Under the pieces are notes generated by a model. That model made no database searches. It was not told where the DNA came from and saw only the letters and a program-made list of their open reading frames with translations. 40,472 nt of DNA from a virus. The position numbers and the translations under genes are program-made. The DNA lies in IMG/VR virus record IMGVR_UViG_3300029309_000093, positions 1 to 40,472 of that record. The stretch is one strand, 5' to 3'. The stretch's first letter is position 1. Each line of letters starts with the position of its first letter. This document shows positions 20,933 to 30,560 of the stretch, piece by piece.

Positions 20933-22176
20933 ACAAGCTTATAATGCACGTAAAAGTTTCTAAAATATTTTCCACCGAACATTTCTTTTCTTGCATGCTT
21001 ACATATTGCTGATTCATACAGTATCATATCGCCTGGTTGTGCATAAACTTTATACCACTCACCATCATGTCCTTGAATATCTAACGGCCAATCATCAGCG
21101 TATTTTTTATTTTGACATCCACAAGTTAAATCTTTATCAACAATAATAATTGATGATATGTGATGTGTTTGCACCCTATCAACATGTTCTTTAAGACTTG
21201 AACCTTTTTCGTATGATCTAATGCCATATATGAAAGATGGTTCTAATTTTCTGCCACAAAAATCTTCGTGAGTCTTTTGCAATTCTTTATGTAGTATTTT
21301 TTTTACAGAAGGTATATTGTCAAAACTTAAAAGTTTTGTATCTCCAGGTACGTAAGTATCTTTTCCATCAAAGCTTTCAACAGTTTCTTTATCTTTAATT
21401 AAATTATAACAATCCAAAATTAAATTCCACATATCTTCAGGACATTTAGTCAACTCAAAACCATTTTCAGTAAGTTGAGGTATTGGTTGATTTGCTTCTA
21501 CAGTTTGTGTTGCCTTTACAATTCTACTCTCCATAACAGGCTCTTTTTTTTGAACCACCGCAGTTTCATAAGGCACAGGTTGTAGTTTTTTATACTCCTC
21601 ATATTTATTCAAATCACCAACACCATCCCATTTGTTTTCTCTCCACCAAGATGTTACAATATATTTTTTTCCAGATTTTACTGACACCCCTTCATGTAAT
21701 GTATCTGTAAGGGTAATTCCATTATCCATATTTTTCCACCATACAGCCTTACCCTTAACAGGTTTTACTAATTTATTTAAATTAGGAAAATTTGTTTCGC
21801 CACCTTCATAATCATCATTAAGATATACCATTAGAGTGTGTGTTCTATTTCCTGAAGCTCTACAGTGCATATTGTAAGCAGGACCAGTAAAAAAATCATT
21901 ATGTGGTCTAAAGTATTGACCAGGTTCATATAGCTGGCCTTGAAGCGATTCTCCTTTTTCTATAGGTAATTTTAAATAATCTGATATTTTTTGATGAACG
22001 TTTTTTATTACATCAACATTCGGGTCTAAATTGCTTGTTGAAGATGTTCTATGATTTGTTATATCTGACCTGTCTGTGCCTCCCACTACAACAGAAGAAC
22101 GTGAGTGGTTTGCATCTATTAATTTAATTATTTCATCACACTGTTCGTGCGATAAGAAATTAGGAATTTCATGCAT
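20929..22176 (-). CDS. tandem 2-oxoglutarate/Fe(II) prolyl-4-hydroxylase-like dioxygenase
   Basis: A 415-residue protein with two double-stranded beta-helix dioxygenase domains. Domain 1 (about 1-180) has the prolyl-4-hydroxylase pattern: RPHNDFF with iron ligands H92 and D94, a YLNDDYEGGET segment, the distal iron His H161 (TLHEGVSV) and K171 ten residues later for 2-oxoglutarate. Domain 2 (about 240-415) has H331-V-D333, distal H394 in ICKHAR, a PGDMILYE strand before it, and K403/R406 for the co-substrate. A Pro-containing linker joins them. Both sets of catalytic residues look intact. The enzyme may hydroxylate prolines in the Pro/Thr linkers of the flanking tail proteins (inference from context). 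Confidence 0.85.
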   Translation of the reverse strand: MHEIPNFLSHEQCDEIIKLIDANHSRSSVVVGGTDRSDITNHRTSSTSNLDPNVDVIKNVHQKISDYLKLPIEKGESLQGQLYEPGQYFRPHNDFFTGPAYNMHCRASGNRTHTLMVYLNDDYEGGETNFPNLNKLVKPVKGKAVWWKNMDNGITLTDTLHEGVSVKSGKKYIVTSWWRENKWDGVGDLNKYEEYKKLQPVPYETAVVQKKEPVMESRIVKATQTVEANQPIPQLTENGFELTKCPEDMWNLILDCYNLIKDKETVESFDGKDTYVPGDTKLLSFDNIPSVKKILHKELQKTHEDFCGRKLEPSFIYGIRSYEKGSSLKEHVDRVQTHHISSIIIVDKDLTCGCQNKKYADDWPLDIQGHDGEWYKVYAQPGDMILYESAICKHARKEMFGGKYFRNFYVHYKLV

Positions 22177-22210
22177 TTGATTTAATTTGATTTATATAAA
22201 GGTATTAAAA

Positions 22211-25200
22211 TTATTGTTGCTGACAAAGTAGACAAGGACCAAATTGACCATTAGACCATTGTCTATAATATGAGCCGTTAGCTACATAAGTGTCCGCAAC
22301 AGAAGTACCACAATTAGAGTCAGTTCTAAAAAAGTTAGATGCTTGACAGAAAGATGAATTGTTAAAGTACATTGTTTCAGAACGAAATGGATTACAAGCT
22401 AACGTAGCAGAATTTCCAGTTGATATATTGTTTATAGCAAAACAAGTTGGCGCTGGCGGACTCGGAGGTGGCGGCGTTGGTGTAGTTCCTTGACATAAAG
22501 AACATGAAGCAAAATCATCATAGTTTGAATATAAAGGACCAGTGCTACCTCCAAGAGTTGAATATTCATAACAAATACCAGATATCTTTAATACATTAGG
22601 GAAACTTGTTCCAGAAGGCCCACTTACATAAGCAACAACGTCACCTCCATCACAAGCTAAATACTGACCATAAATTATAGGCGGCGTAGGAGGCGTTGGA
22701 GGTGTTGGAGTCGGCGGAGGGGTAAAGTTACCACAAGAACCTTGAATTGCTGTTGTAGTTACGTTATACGTAGAACTTGCAACATCAATTGCGATAATTT
22801 CCCAATATTTTGAATCATCAGGTCCACCTGACAATGTAACTGCTAAACCTACGGCAAAGCCAGATCCATTTGTTATATGAACATTGTATTCAGTTCCGCT
22901 TGATTGATAACATTCTCTTATAGTCACTCTCTGAGAAGTTGGAGGTACTGGAGGAACTGGTGGTGGTGCAGGTGTTATAGGTGGACATCCTGTACTTGTT
23001 CCAACTGCTATTATGTTGCTTCCTAATATACGATCTGACGTTGTTTCTAGACCAGCAGTTCCGTTATAACGATAATAATCATAATCATCACCACTACCAG
23101 AACCAGATGAACCGTCTACATATCTTTGACTATTTTGTGGAGCTTGACTTAAAAATTTATATCCCCCTTGAGGAGATGTTCCATCAGCTCTGGGACATCC
23201 AACTAAGAAATAATAAAGACCCGATGGTGTTGACGGTGGTAAAGTAGGCCAATCAGAACAATCTTCTACTATAGCCACATAAGCTAATGTGACTAGGTGA
23301 TTGGATGTACCAACAGCAGTAATTTTATAATTAGCATCACCATCAAATACTGGATATGAGGATACTGGTTGTCCATAATTACCATTTAATCTTAATGAAG
23401 CATTGACGATAAAATCTGACACAGTAATAGAACCGCTTGAAGGTATATTGTTAATTCTAATAATATAAGATGGTCCTGTACCATCACACAATTGTATTGT
23501 AAAGTTTTCATTAGAGAAGCCTGTTCCTCCTCCTCCATCATCATCATCTCCAACACAAGCATCACAGTTATTAAAAGTGTCTGTAGTAACATCGACACTA
23601 GATGTAGTGCTTGTGCTTGCTGAGTAACTATAACATGTTCCGTTATACTTAATTACATTAGGGAACGGAGTAGTTTCTATTATTCTAAATATTTGTGTTA
23701 AAAGATTATCTTCACAGCCTAAATAAGTTGCATATACGTATGTAGGCGCAATTGTTGTTGTCGTTTCTGTTGAGCCAACTCCTATACCATGCTCATTTAT
23801 TGCGTAAGCAGTTACATAATATGTAGTGCTTTGCGATGCACCTCCAAAGTAGTAGGAGTAAGATCCTGTTGATGTACCACCCTGTATATATTTTGTATTA
23901 TTTAAATATGAAGAATCTGTTCCTATGTAAAAACCTCTTTCAGTAACAGTTCCATTTGCGGTATCAAGGCTACCATTTGCTGTAAAAGCATTGTAAGCAA
24001 TATTCGTAGATGAATTTGTAGTCATAGCTGGCGCATTGCTTGGTGTTGGTGTAGGTGTAGGCGCTGCCGCAATACAAGTAGGGCAATCAGTAAATTCATC
24101 CGATCCTGTTGGTATGTCAAGAGATGAAAGCACTGATACTGTTGTTGGACTTGAATAACATACATTTTGAAATCTTACTACCGCAGGGAAAGTATATCCA
24201 ACAGCTGCTCTGAAAACAACAGTGTTAGGACCTTGACACTCGGTATATCTTTTGAAATCAAATGATGGCGTTGGCGTTGGTGTAGGCACGCTAGCATTTC
24301 TATAATCATAAATAAGATATAAATGATTTTCAGGTGTTGTAGGAGTAGGCACTGTAAAACTTCCGGTATAAAGTTCAGGAGCTTTTAAATTGTTAATTGG
24401 AATTGTAGTTTCTAAACCTAGGAGGGTAGTAATATCAGACTCTGTGTTTGAATATATTTGGTTGCTTCTTACAAAACCTAATGAATTATTTGCAGTATCA
24501 AATATAAAATCATCAAATTTAATTTTATTTACACCTAAAGTCATAACAGAACCGTTAGTTGGAATACTTCCAACACCTTGGTCACCAACTATTTTTTTAA
24601 ATTGTGATATAACAAAAGACCCTGTTCCAGTTCCAAAAGGAACTAAATCAGACTGTGTGGAGGATACTAAATATCCATCAGACCAGCTTAGTTCGTTGTG
24701 AATAAATTTACCTGCATCGATAGCGCTTGTTACACAGACGCTATAAACATTTAATAGTGTACCGGATGGACATTCCACCGTTATTTCTATTGTATCATCT
24801 ACAGTTGCATTAGAGGTTAAAGTAATTAAAACTAAATCATCAGTGCTTACATTTTTTTCAAAAGTAAATGTACCGCTTGTATACACCACTCCGGTGGTTG
24901 TAACGTTATTGTTGTAAGTAGCAGATATTGTATACCCTACTACACCTATGCCTCCTTCTGTCGTAATATCATCTCCCCCTTCAGTAATAATATCTTGCGA
25001 TGTAGCTTCAGTAATTATAGGTTGAGGTCCTTCATTTGGAATTTCATATCTAACAAGAACTGTTCCTTCTTGAGGCTCTAAGTCTACACAGTAAAGTATT
25101 TCTTTACCAGCCGGTATTGTAACATCTCTGGAAACTCCACAAGCAGTACATTTAGCTACCTCGGGTTTTAAAACAGTGTTTGAAGTTAAAACATACTCAT

Positions 25201-28200
25201 TCATATAAGGATCGTAAGCTCCAAGCTTTTGAGTAGTAAAAGATTTAGTAAATAAATCTCTAAAAAAGCTTCTCATTCCTGCCTCCGATATAACCTCTAA
25301 CCTTTCATTTTGAGCAGAACTTCCAATTAAATGAATAACAGCGCTTCTTTTTCCATCAGTAAAGTATTTACTTTCTCCCCATACGGCAAAACTTTCTGGA
25401 TTGTTACTTATTCCGTAATTTTCTATTCTTGCTATTTGTTTACCTAAAACAGAAGGCACAGCTGTTAGTTGTCCTCCACCAGTTGCGTCGGTTAGTAAAT
25501 CTTTACCAGCTAAAACATAAGATATTTTATCCTCTTGTAAAACTAATATATCATCCTTTCTAGCAAATAATATTTCTACATCTCCGAAAGTTTCTTCAAG
25601 TGCTTTAAAGTTTGCAAGTCCTAAATTAAATTCGTTTAGTTTATTTACATTAGTTTCATCATTAAAAACGCCACTATATGTTAAATCAGCAAATCTATGA
25701 GCTTGTTGAAAAGTAGTATTATTAGTTGTAAAAGTTCTGTTACCTAAATTAAACTGTTTTCCTACAGAGGAATCTTGAATCTTATAACTTTCTACTCCAT
25801 TTCCAAATGTAAAACAATTTGAAAAATTTAAACTTACAGTTGCCGCTACTTCTTGAGCTATGTTTTGATTTACTACATTTCCAGAATGTTGACCTATGCT
25901 GTCAATACTAAATGATTGTGATCCTTCATACCATAAATCAGGCAGTGCATCCACTGGTTTGGTTTCAAATATTACCTCAGCTTCTCTTCTAAAAACAGTA
26001 ATGTTTACAGTAACCCTCGATCTTTTTGCTGTGCTATTACCACAACATCTAGTACCTGAAACCATTAAATAATAATTATTTGTTGCAGTGTCTTTATATA
26101 GTCTGTAGTAATTATTATCAGTTAAATCACCTTCTGATGAAGGACTATCTGTATCGCCTCCAAAAACTGTTGATGCTGAAAGGTCATTAAAACTTCCATT
26201 TGGTATTGATGTTTTAGCACCTGCCGTAGATGCCACTGAGTTTATAAAAATATTACCAACTGGATTATTACCACTAAATGCAACTTCAGGGAAAACTATA
26301 GCATTATTTTCAATAACACCTTCAAAATTTTCACCTTGCACAAATTCTTCCCAGTTTGAATAAGTATCACTACAAATAAATGTGTGGTCTAAAATACTTG
26401 TCCTTCTTTCACACGCACCAACACCAGATCCAACTCCTTGTCTATTTTGATCTACAGTAATTCTTACTTCTGAACCTGCGGGTAAATCATAATTACCATT
26501 TGTTAAACCTGGAATAGTGTCATCAAACAATGGGTAAGCAACCATTGGGTATCTATTAGTGTCACTAGCCACTAATGTATCAACCTTAACATCAATAATA
26601 TTACCTACGGTTGATTCAGCTGCAAAATTTATATTATTAAGCTTCATGTATGTACCTCCAGGCACGGGAATATCATTACCACCAGAGTCTTTTGGATCAA
26701 TAAAGTCGGCAGATTGAACAGAAATATCTAACACTTGAGTAGTTGTACAGTTTCTTAAAGGACCAGAAGCATCTCTTTTTACTATTAAATCATCTCCTAT
26801 GTTTACTTTTTTTATATTATCACCTTGTAACAAAAAGAAAACTTCATTGGAGTTGGGGTCTTGAAAATATAAGGAGGTATAAATAGTGTCATAGGTATCT
26901 TTATCTGCTTTTATACAAAACTTATATCTGGTAGCAAAACTGGGCGCTCTTTGACTTGCTGGTATACTTACGTTTATTGTATTCTTAGTCGCAGATGTTG
27001 AGCAAGGAAAATTAACAGTATTCAGTTTACTTACTAACGCCGTAGATGCTCTGTTAAAAGAATCCATGTAAATTATACCAACTTCATATCCCCTATTACT
27101 GTGTAAGCTAGATGTGTTTCCAATTCTTCTGATTGAAACATTTGCAGATGTGAATTTGTAATATTCTATAAAAGTATTAGAACCTCCATTCTCTAAATAT
27201 TGAGCTGCTAATATTTGTATTGTTAAAGCATTAGTATTAGTTGTGTCTTGTAATATAAGTAAAGGTTCTCCTTTACTGGGTAAAGCAGCTGTGGCATTTG
27301 TTATACCTGTTTGTTGCAAATCATAAGTGGGTGTGGTAAGCGTTGATGATAAACTGTTATTAAATAAATCTGTTAATGTAATTCCTGTACCCGCCTGAGC
27401 ATTAGCAACAGTTTGAATATCTGCTTGTATTGATCCCAATTTTGCCTTGAAATCAGCTGAAGCAATTAAATCACCTAATGGGTCACTTGAAGCTGTAAAA
27501 TCTTGAGACAAAATATAAGTAAATCCGATGCTTGTACTAGGTGTTGTTCCTGTTGTGGTTGGACTACCAAAAAATTGACTGTGAATAAATGTAAAATCTA
27601 TACTAATTTGTGCTCCTACAACAAAATCACTTGTTAAATTATTAAAATCTAAAATTAATTTAGTGTCGGCAATATCTCTACTATCACCAAAAGCTTCATA
27701 TCTTATCCCCTGGTCTATAGTAATAGGAACAATACTTTCTCCTAATCCTTCACTAGCACCAGTAGCCACGAAATCAAGATTAACTTTTTTGTTTTGAACA
27801 TCAACTAAATCATAACCCTCAACATAATTACCATAAACCAATCTATTAGCCATCAAAGTTTGAGCTTTAGCTAATGTAGGAACATTGTCAAATAATCTTA
27901 ATATTTCTGCTTCTGGTAAAATAGAAAATATTTGAGCTGCATCAAAAGTAATTTGTTCATTTGAGCTATTATCTGGTATTGAATTTTGCGCTTTGTCTAA
28001 TCTCTGTATAACTTTAATTGTAGGGTCATTTGCCTCTTTAAATAATATGTCTATACCCTTGACAAGTTTACCACCAGAATTATATCTAACTATGGCTGCA
28101 TTAAATGAATTAAGCATCCCATTATTAGCAAAAGTAGCAGGCGAAAAAGCAAATCCACTAGGTAAAAAAGCTGGTTCACTAAATTGAGAGGGCGCTGAAT

Positions 28201-28873
28201 ATTCATCATTGCTATACTTATATCTATAAGCAAAACAAATAAAATTTTCTGTTAAGTAAGTATCTTCATTATTTGCTTTAATTAACTGAACAGTAGGAGC
28301 GCTTAAAGGTGGTTGTTTTACTACTTGTATTTCCCTTGAATCAAACTGGTCTATATTGTTTACAGGGTTTGCATAATTTCTGTTTATGTTAATAACTCTA
28401 GGAGGATTAAAATTATCTGTAAAGAATAACAAATCATCTATTTTGTCAATACCAGTAATTAAAAACTCAGGATTAAAATTTAAGGTTGTCGATTGACTAA
28501 ACCCATTATCTATACTAATTACATGATAATTGACTCCTCCGGTTTCTACATTAAAAGAAACAATAAGGTCTAACTTGCCTGTGTTTCCATTAGTAAAAGC
28601 AGGGTCATGTACAAACCAATATATTGTTGCTCTAGCACTATCATCAAATGCACCTATACATTTTGCGGAATCACTAAGTAGAACACCATTGATATAAGCT
28701 AATTGAGTTAAAATGGAATTACCTTTGGAATTTTCTACCGAACCTACTTCTGACTGTTCAGTTGACCCTAATCTAACATTCAAAGCATTAGTATATTCAC
28801 CATTAGGAATAAGCCTTTCATCAAGGCTTTTATTCATACGGCCTGCTATAAAATTTCTTTGAACGTTTGCCAT
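22211..28873 (-). CDS. giant modular tail protein (nozzle/muzzle-like N-terminus, Cys-rich receptor-type C-terminus; 2220 aa)
   Basis: The N-terminus (RNFIAGRMNKSLDERLIPNG, then NALNVRLG) resembles the start of phage tail nozzle/stabilisation proteins (T7 gp12, P22 gp10, crAss muzzle type), and roughly the first 1400 residues are strand-rich as in a beta-propeller. From about residue 1530 the protein changes: short P-T-P linkers alternate with three copies of a Cys-rich module (1541-1600, 1715-1773, 2069-2127), one fibronectin-III-like module (1614-1711) and two or three other strand-rich Cys domains; it ends in CLLCQQQ. This C-terminal part is probably displayed outward for receptor binding. 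It follows the connector-type gene by one base and precedes the hydroxylase-like gene. Confidence 0.75.
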   Translation of the reverse strand: MANVQRNFIAGRMNKSLDERLIPNGEYTNALNVRLGSTEQSEVGSVENSKGNSILTQLAYINGVLLSDSAKCIGAFDDSARATIYWFVHDPAFTNGNTGKLDLIVSFNVETGGVNYHVISIDNGFSQSTTLNFNPEFLITGIDKIDDLLFFTDNFNPPRVININRNYANPVNNIDQFDSREIQVVKQPPLSAPTVQLIKANNEDTYLTENFICFAYRYKYSNDEYSAPSQFSEPAFLPSGFAFSPATFANNGMLNSFNAAIVRYNSGGKLVKGIDILFKEANDPTIKVIQRLDKAQNSIPDNSSNEQITFDAAQIFSILPEAEILRLFDNVPTLAKAQTLMANRLVYGNYVEGYDLVDVQNKKVNLDFVATGASEGLGESIVPITIDQGIRYEAFGDSRDIADTKLILDFNNLTSDFVVGAQISIDFTFIHSQFFGSPTTTGTTPSTSIGFTYILSQDFTASSDPLGDLIASADFKAKLGSIQADIQTVANAQAGTGITLTDLFNNSLSSTLTTPTYDLQQTGITNATAALPSKGEPLLILQDTTNTNALTIQILAAQYLENGGSNTFIEYYKFTSANVSIRRIGNTSSLHSNRGYEVGIIYMDSFNRASTALVSKLNTVNFPCSTSATKNTINVSIPASQRAPSFATRYKFCIKADKDTYDTIYTSLYFQDPNSNEVFFLLQGDNIKKVNIGDDLIVKRDASGPLRNCTTTQVLDISVQSADFIDPKDSGGNDIPVPGGTYMKLNNINFAAESTVGNIIDVKVDTLVASDTNRYPMVAYPLFDDTIPGLTNGNYDLPAGSEVRITVDQNRQGVGSGVGACERRTSILDHTFICSDTYSNWEEFVQGENFEGVIENNAIVFPEVAFSGNNPVGNIFINSVASTAGAKTSIPNGSFNDLSASTVFGGDTDSPSSEGDLTDNNYYRLYKDTATNNYYLMVSGTRCCGNSTAKRSRVTVNITVFRREAEVIFETKPVDALPDLWYEGSQSFSIDSIGQHSGNVVNQNIAQEVAATVSLNFSNCFTFGNGVESYKIQDSSVGKQFNLGNRTFTTNNTTFQQAHRFADLTYSGVFNDETNVNKLNEFNLGLANFKALEETFGDVEILFARKDDILVLQEDKISYVLAGKDLLTDATGGGQLTAVPSVLGKQIARIENYGISNNPESFAVWGESKYFTDGKRSAVIHLIGSSAQNERLEVISEAGMRSFFRDLFTKSFTTQKLGAYDPYMNEYVLTSNTVLKPEVAKCTACGVSRDVTIPAGKEILYCVDLEPQEGTVLVRYEIPNEGPQPIITEATSQDIITEGGDDITTEGGIGVVGYTISATYNNNVTTTGVVYTSGTFTFEKNVSTDDLVLITLTSNATVDDTIEITVECPSGTLLNVYSVCVTSAIDAGKFIHNELSWSDGYLVSSTQSDLVPFGTGTGSFVISQFKKIVGDQGVGSIPTNGSVMTLGVNKIKFDDFIFDTANNSLGFVRSNQIYSNTESDITTLLGLETTIPINNLKAPELYTGSFTVPTPTTPENHLYLIYDYRNASVPTPTPTPSFDFKRYTECQGPNTVVFRAAVGYTFPAVVRFQNVCYSSPTTVSVLSSLDIPTGSDEFTDCPTCIAAAPTPTPTPSNAPAMTTNSSTNIAYNAFTANGSLDTANGTVTERGFYIGTDSSYLNNTKYIQGGTSTGSYSYYFGGASQSTTYYVTAYAINEHGIGVGSTETTTTIAPTYVYATYLGCEDNLLTQIFRIIETTPFPNVIKYNGTCYSYSASTSTTSSVDVTTDTFNNCDACVGDDDDGGGGTGFSNENFTIQLCDGTGPSYIIRINNIPSSGSITVSDFIVNASLRLNGNYGQPVSSYPVFDGDANYKITAVGTSNHLVTLAYVAIVEDCSDWPTLPPSTPSGLYYFLVGCPRADGTSPQGGYKFLSQAPQNSQRYVDGSSGSGSGDDYDYYRYNGTAGLETTSDRILGSNIIAVGTSTGCPPITPAPPPVPPVPPTSQRVTIRECYQSSGTEYNVHITNGSGFAVGLAVTLSGGPDDSKYWEIIAIDVASSTYNVTTTAIQGSCGNFTPPPTPTPPTPPTPPIIYGQYLACDGGDVVAYVSGPSGTSFPNVLKISGICYEYSTLGGSTGPLYSNYDDFASCSLCQGTTPTPPPPSPPAPTCFAINNISTGNSATLACNPFRSETMYFNNSSFCQASNFFRTDSNCGTSVADTYVANGSYYRQWSNGQFGPCLLCQQQ
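22493..22669 (-). repeat. Cys-rich tail module, copy C
   Basis: Encodes residues 2069-2127: Y-L-x-C, then a FPNVLK strand, G-I-C-Y-x-Y, and a closing C-x2-C just before a Pro/Thr linker. Same order of landmarks as copies A and B. Confidence 0.7.
23555..23731 (-). repeat. Cys-rich tail module, copy B
   Basis: Encodes residues 1715-1773: T-Y-L-G-C, FPNVIKYNGTCYSY, then F-N-N-C-D-A-C. An acidic/glycine spacer (VGDDDDGGGG) follows instead of a Pro linker. Confidence 0.7.
23741..24034 (-). other. fibronectin-III-like module in the tail protein
   Basis: Encodes residues 1614-1711. The order T-E-R-G-F-Y-I-G-T (first strands) then STTYYVTAYAINEHG is that of the FN3/Ig-like module very common in Bacteroidota surface proteins (ERGFVYG, then TTYYVRAYATN). 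Likely acquired from, or shared with, the host. Confidence 0.6.
24074..24253 (-). repeat. Cys-rich tail module, copy A
   Basis: Encodes residues 1541-1600: R-Y-T-E-C, a FPAVVRFQNVCYSS segment and a closing C-P-T-C. Flanked on both sides by P-T-P-T-P-T-P-S linkers (about 1530-1537 and 1605-1612). Confidence 0.7.
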
Positions 28874-28874
28874 T

Positions 28875-29795
28875 TTATTTTATCCACTTGTTTTCACCTC
28901 TTATGTTCATCAATAGTCTACTTGGGTGAATGTTGCTAAGTCTTATTTTGGCATTTCTATACAACGCCTGTTTATCTCTTTTTGCTCTATTAACAATATA
29001 TTCTTGAACACCAAATTTATTATTTAAAAGGGAATATTTGATATATGCGTATAAATAATCTTCAAATAATTTATTAACCTTAATGTTTGCATCATTTCCA
29101 TTTTCCATTCCATCTGATATGTATTGTAAAATACATTGTTGGTTTGCCATTGTTGAATCAAAGTTAATAACTCCGTTAGCTTTATCAATTGTAAATGTTG
29201 GATTGAAATTAGCTGTTTCTGTATTCAAACCATATCTAGCTCCAATTCTAGATTCATATATATCGTCTTCGCAATCATTACAACCTGGATTTACGGCTTC
29301 TTCTCTAATATCATTTAAATAAATACTTTTCAATTGTCCGTTTGTTCTGGCGGTATCCAGGTCAGATGTCTGTGTGTTAACATTGTTACTGCTATCATAA
29401 GTGAATGTAGATGATGCAGATTGAACATACTGAGTTGCTGATTGAACTTGAATATTTTCTACTAAATCTCTGATAACGTTATCTTTAAATAAGGATAGCT
29501 TTACCCAGTTTACATAATCTGAAGGTAAAACAAATTTTAAGTCATCATAAATTTTTAATTCTAAAGATTTTAATTCATTTAATGCATCATAATTTAACTC
29601 TTGAATTCCTCTTTTTGCAAAAAACAAAATTTTAAATCTGTTTACATTGTTTACTAGTGCGTGATTACCCTGATACATTAATAAAAAGTTTTTTACTACA
29701 TCATTTAATGAAACATATTGATAACTACCAAAGTTTGCATTTGTGGGATTTACGCCATCATTTGTATAATATTTTTTTTGATTTATATAAGCCAT
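28875..29795 (-). CDS. tail ring/connector protein, crAss-like (306 aa)
   Basis: A 306-residue structural-type protein. The segment FKILFFAKRGIQELNYDALN followed by a K-S-L-E-L strand and L-P-S-D-Y-V-N-W-V (about residues 52-105) resembles a block I associate with ring or tail-tube proteins of crAss-like phages, and the LPxDYVxW part is also seen in podovirus tail tubular A/gatekeeper proteins. The C-terminal half is helical with a basic end. Its position directly before the nozzle-like gene fits a head-tail connector or ring protein. One base separates it from the next gene. Confidence 0.6.
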   Translation of the reverse strand: MAYINQKKYYTNDGVNPTNANFGSYQYVSLNDVVKNFLLMYQGNHALVNNVNRFKILFFAKRGIQELNYDALNELKSLELKIYDDLKFVLPSDYVNWVKLSLFKDNVIRDLVENIQVQSATQYVQSASSTFTYDSSNNVNTQTSDLDTARTNGQLKSIYLNDIREEAVNPGCNDCEDDIYESRIGARYGLNTETANFNPTFTIDKANGVINFDSTMANQQCILQYISDGMENGNDANIKVNKLFEDYLYAYIKYSLLNNKFGVQEYIVNRAKRDKQALYRNAKIRLSNIHPSRLLMNIRGENKWIK

Positions 29796-29797
29796 AA

Positions 29798-30532
29798 TTA
29801 TTTTTGATTATCTAAGTTCTGTTCGTCTGTTAAACCATATTGCACCACATCTGCTTCTCTTATAGATACTCCAGCATATTGCAATATTTTAGCAACTAAA
29901 TCGTTTGTATCATCTATTGGTAGTTCAAAATCCTGATAGTCAGCTGCTGTCTGGTCAAACATTGGCTCACCATTATATAATGTAATATAGGTCCATTTAG
30001 GATCTTTTGGATATCTTATATATTGAGCCTGCACATCAGACCCTGAATTTATTGTTTCAGGAAATATTGTTATTGAGTTTCCTTCTTGAGTATAAGCAGG
30101 AAAAGATGTATTAGGTGTTGTCAGTAAAGAAGTGTTTAAAAGAGTAATTTTATTATGAGTAACTTTTTCTGCTTGACCTAATAAATTACCCGCTGAATAA
30201 CATAAAACTTTATTAAGCAAATAATAATCTGATCCAGTAGTGGATTCTGAGGGTAGGAAATAAGTGCTAGTACCAAGTGTTTTTTGTGTTAAAAAAGCTG
30301 TCACAGAAAACGTATCAATAACTTCTTCATATCCTAATTTTATATTAGCATAACCTGTACCCGAAAGCCTTGCATTTTCTTCGTTTATTTGTTGATTATA
30401 ATTATAAAAATATTCATCAAACAAATCTAATTGTGCTTGTTTAGCAAACAAATTAAAATCATTAGGAGATATATACCCATAATTATTTTTATTAATAATT
30501 GCAAGCACTGTGTTTCTTACAGAATTAATCAT
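29798..30532 (-). CDS. putative head-tail connector/ring protein (244 aa)
   Basis: A 244-residue protein with a helical N-terminus (NDFNLFAKQAQLDLFDEYFYN), a strand-rich middle and a closing helix (TNDLVAKILQYAGVSIREADVV) after QAQYIRYPKDPKW. This layout resembles connector proteins found between capsid and tail-tube genes in podoviruses and crAss-like phages. No enzymatic motif. A -7 box lies 16 bases upstream, after the terminator of the preceding unit, so it may start the tail operon. Confidence 0.55.
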   Translation of the reverse strand: MINSVRNTVLAIINKNNYGYISPNDFNLFAKQAQLDLFDEYFYNYNQQINEENARLSGTGYANIKLGYEEVIDTFSVTAFLTQKTLGTSTYFLPSESTTGSDYYLLNKVLCYSAGNLLGQAEKVTHNKITLLNTSLLTTPNTSFPAYTQEGNSITIFPETINSGSDVQAQYIRYPKDPKWTYITLYNGEPMFDQTAADYQDFELPIDDTNDLVAKILQYAGVSIREADVVQYGLTDEQNLDNQK

Positions 30533-30547
30533 TTGAAAATCTTTTTA

Positions 30548-30555
30548 CAAAGATA
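30548..30555 (-). promoter_or_regulatory. putative -7 box (TATCTTTG) for the tail operon
   Basis: Minus-strand TATCTTTG stands just downstream of the terminator at 30561-30591 and 16 bases before the connector gene ATG. The terminator-then-promoter order supports a real transcription restart here. Confidence 0.5.
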
Positions 30556-30560
30556 CACAA

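Noticed and set aside
22430-24300. G/T-rich repeats that could suggest a non-coding repeat or CRISPR-like array
   Set aside because: They are irregular, in frame, and encode Pro/Thr linkers; there are no constant-length spacers.
28877-28886. TTATCCACTT, close to a DnaA box
   Set aside because: A single near-match in the coding end of the connector gene, far from the replication arm; expected by chance in AT-rich DNA.
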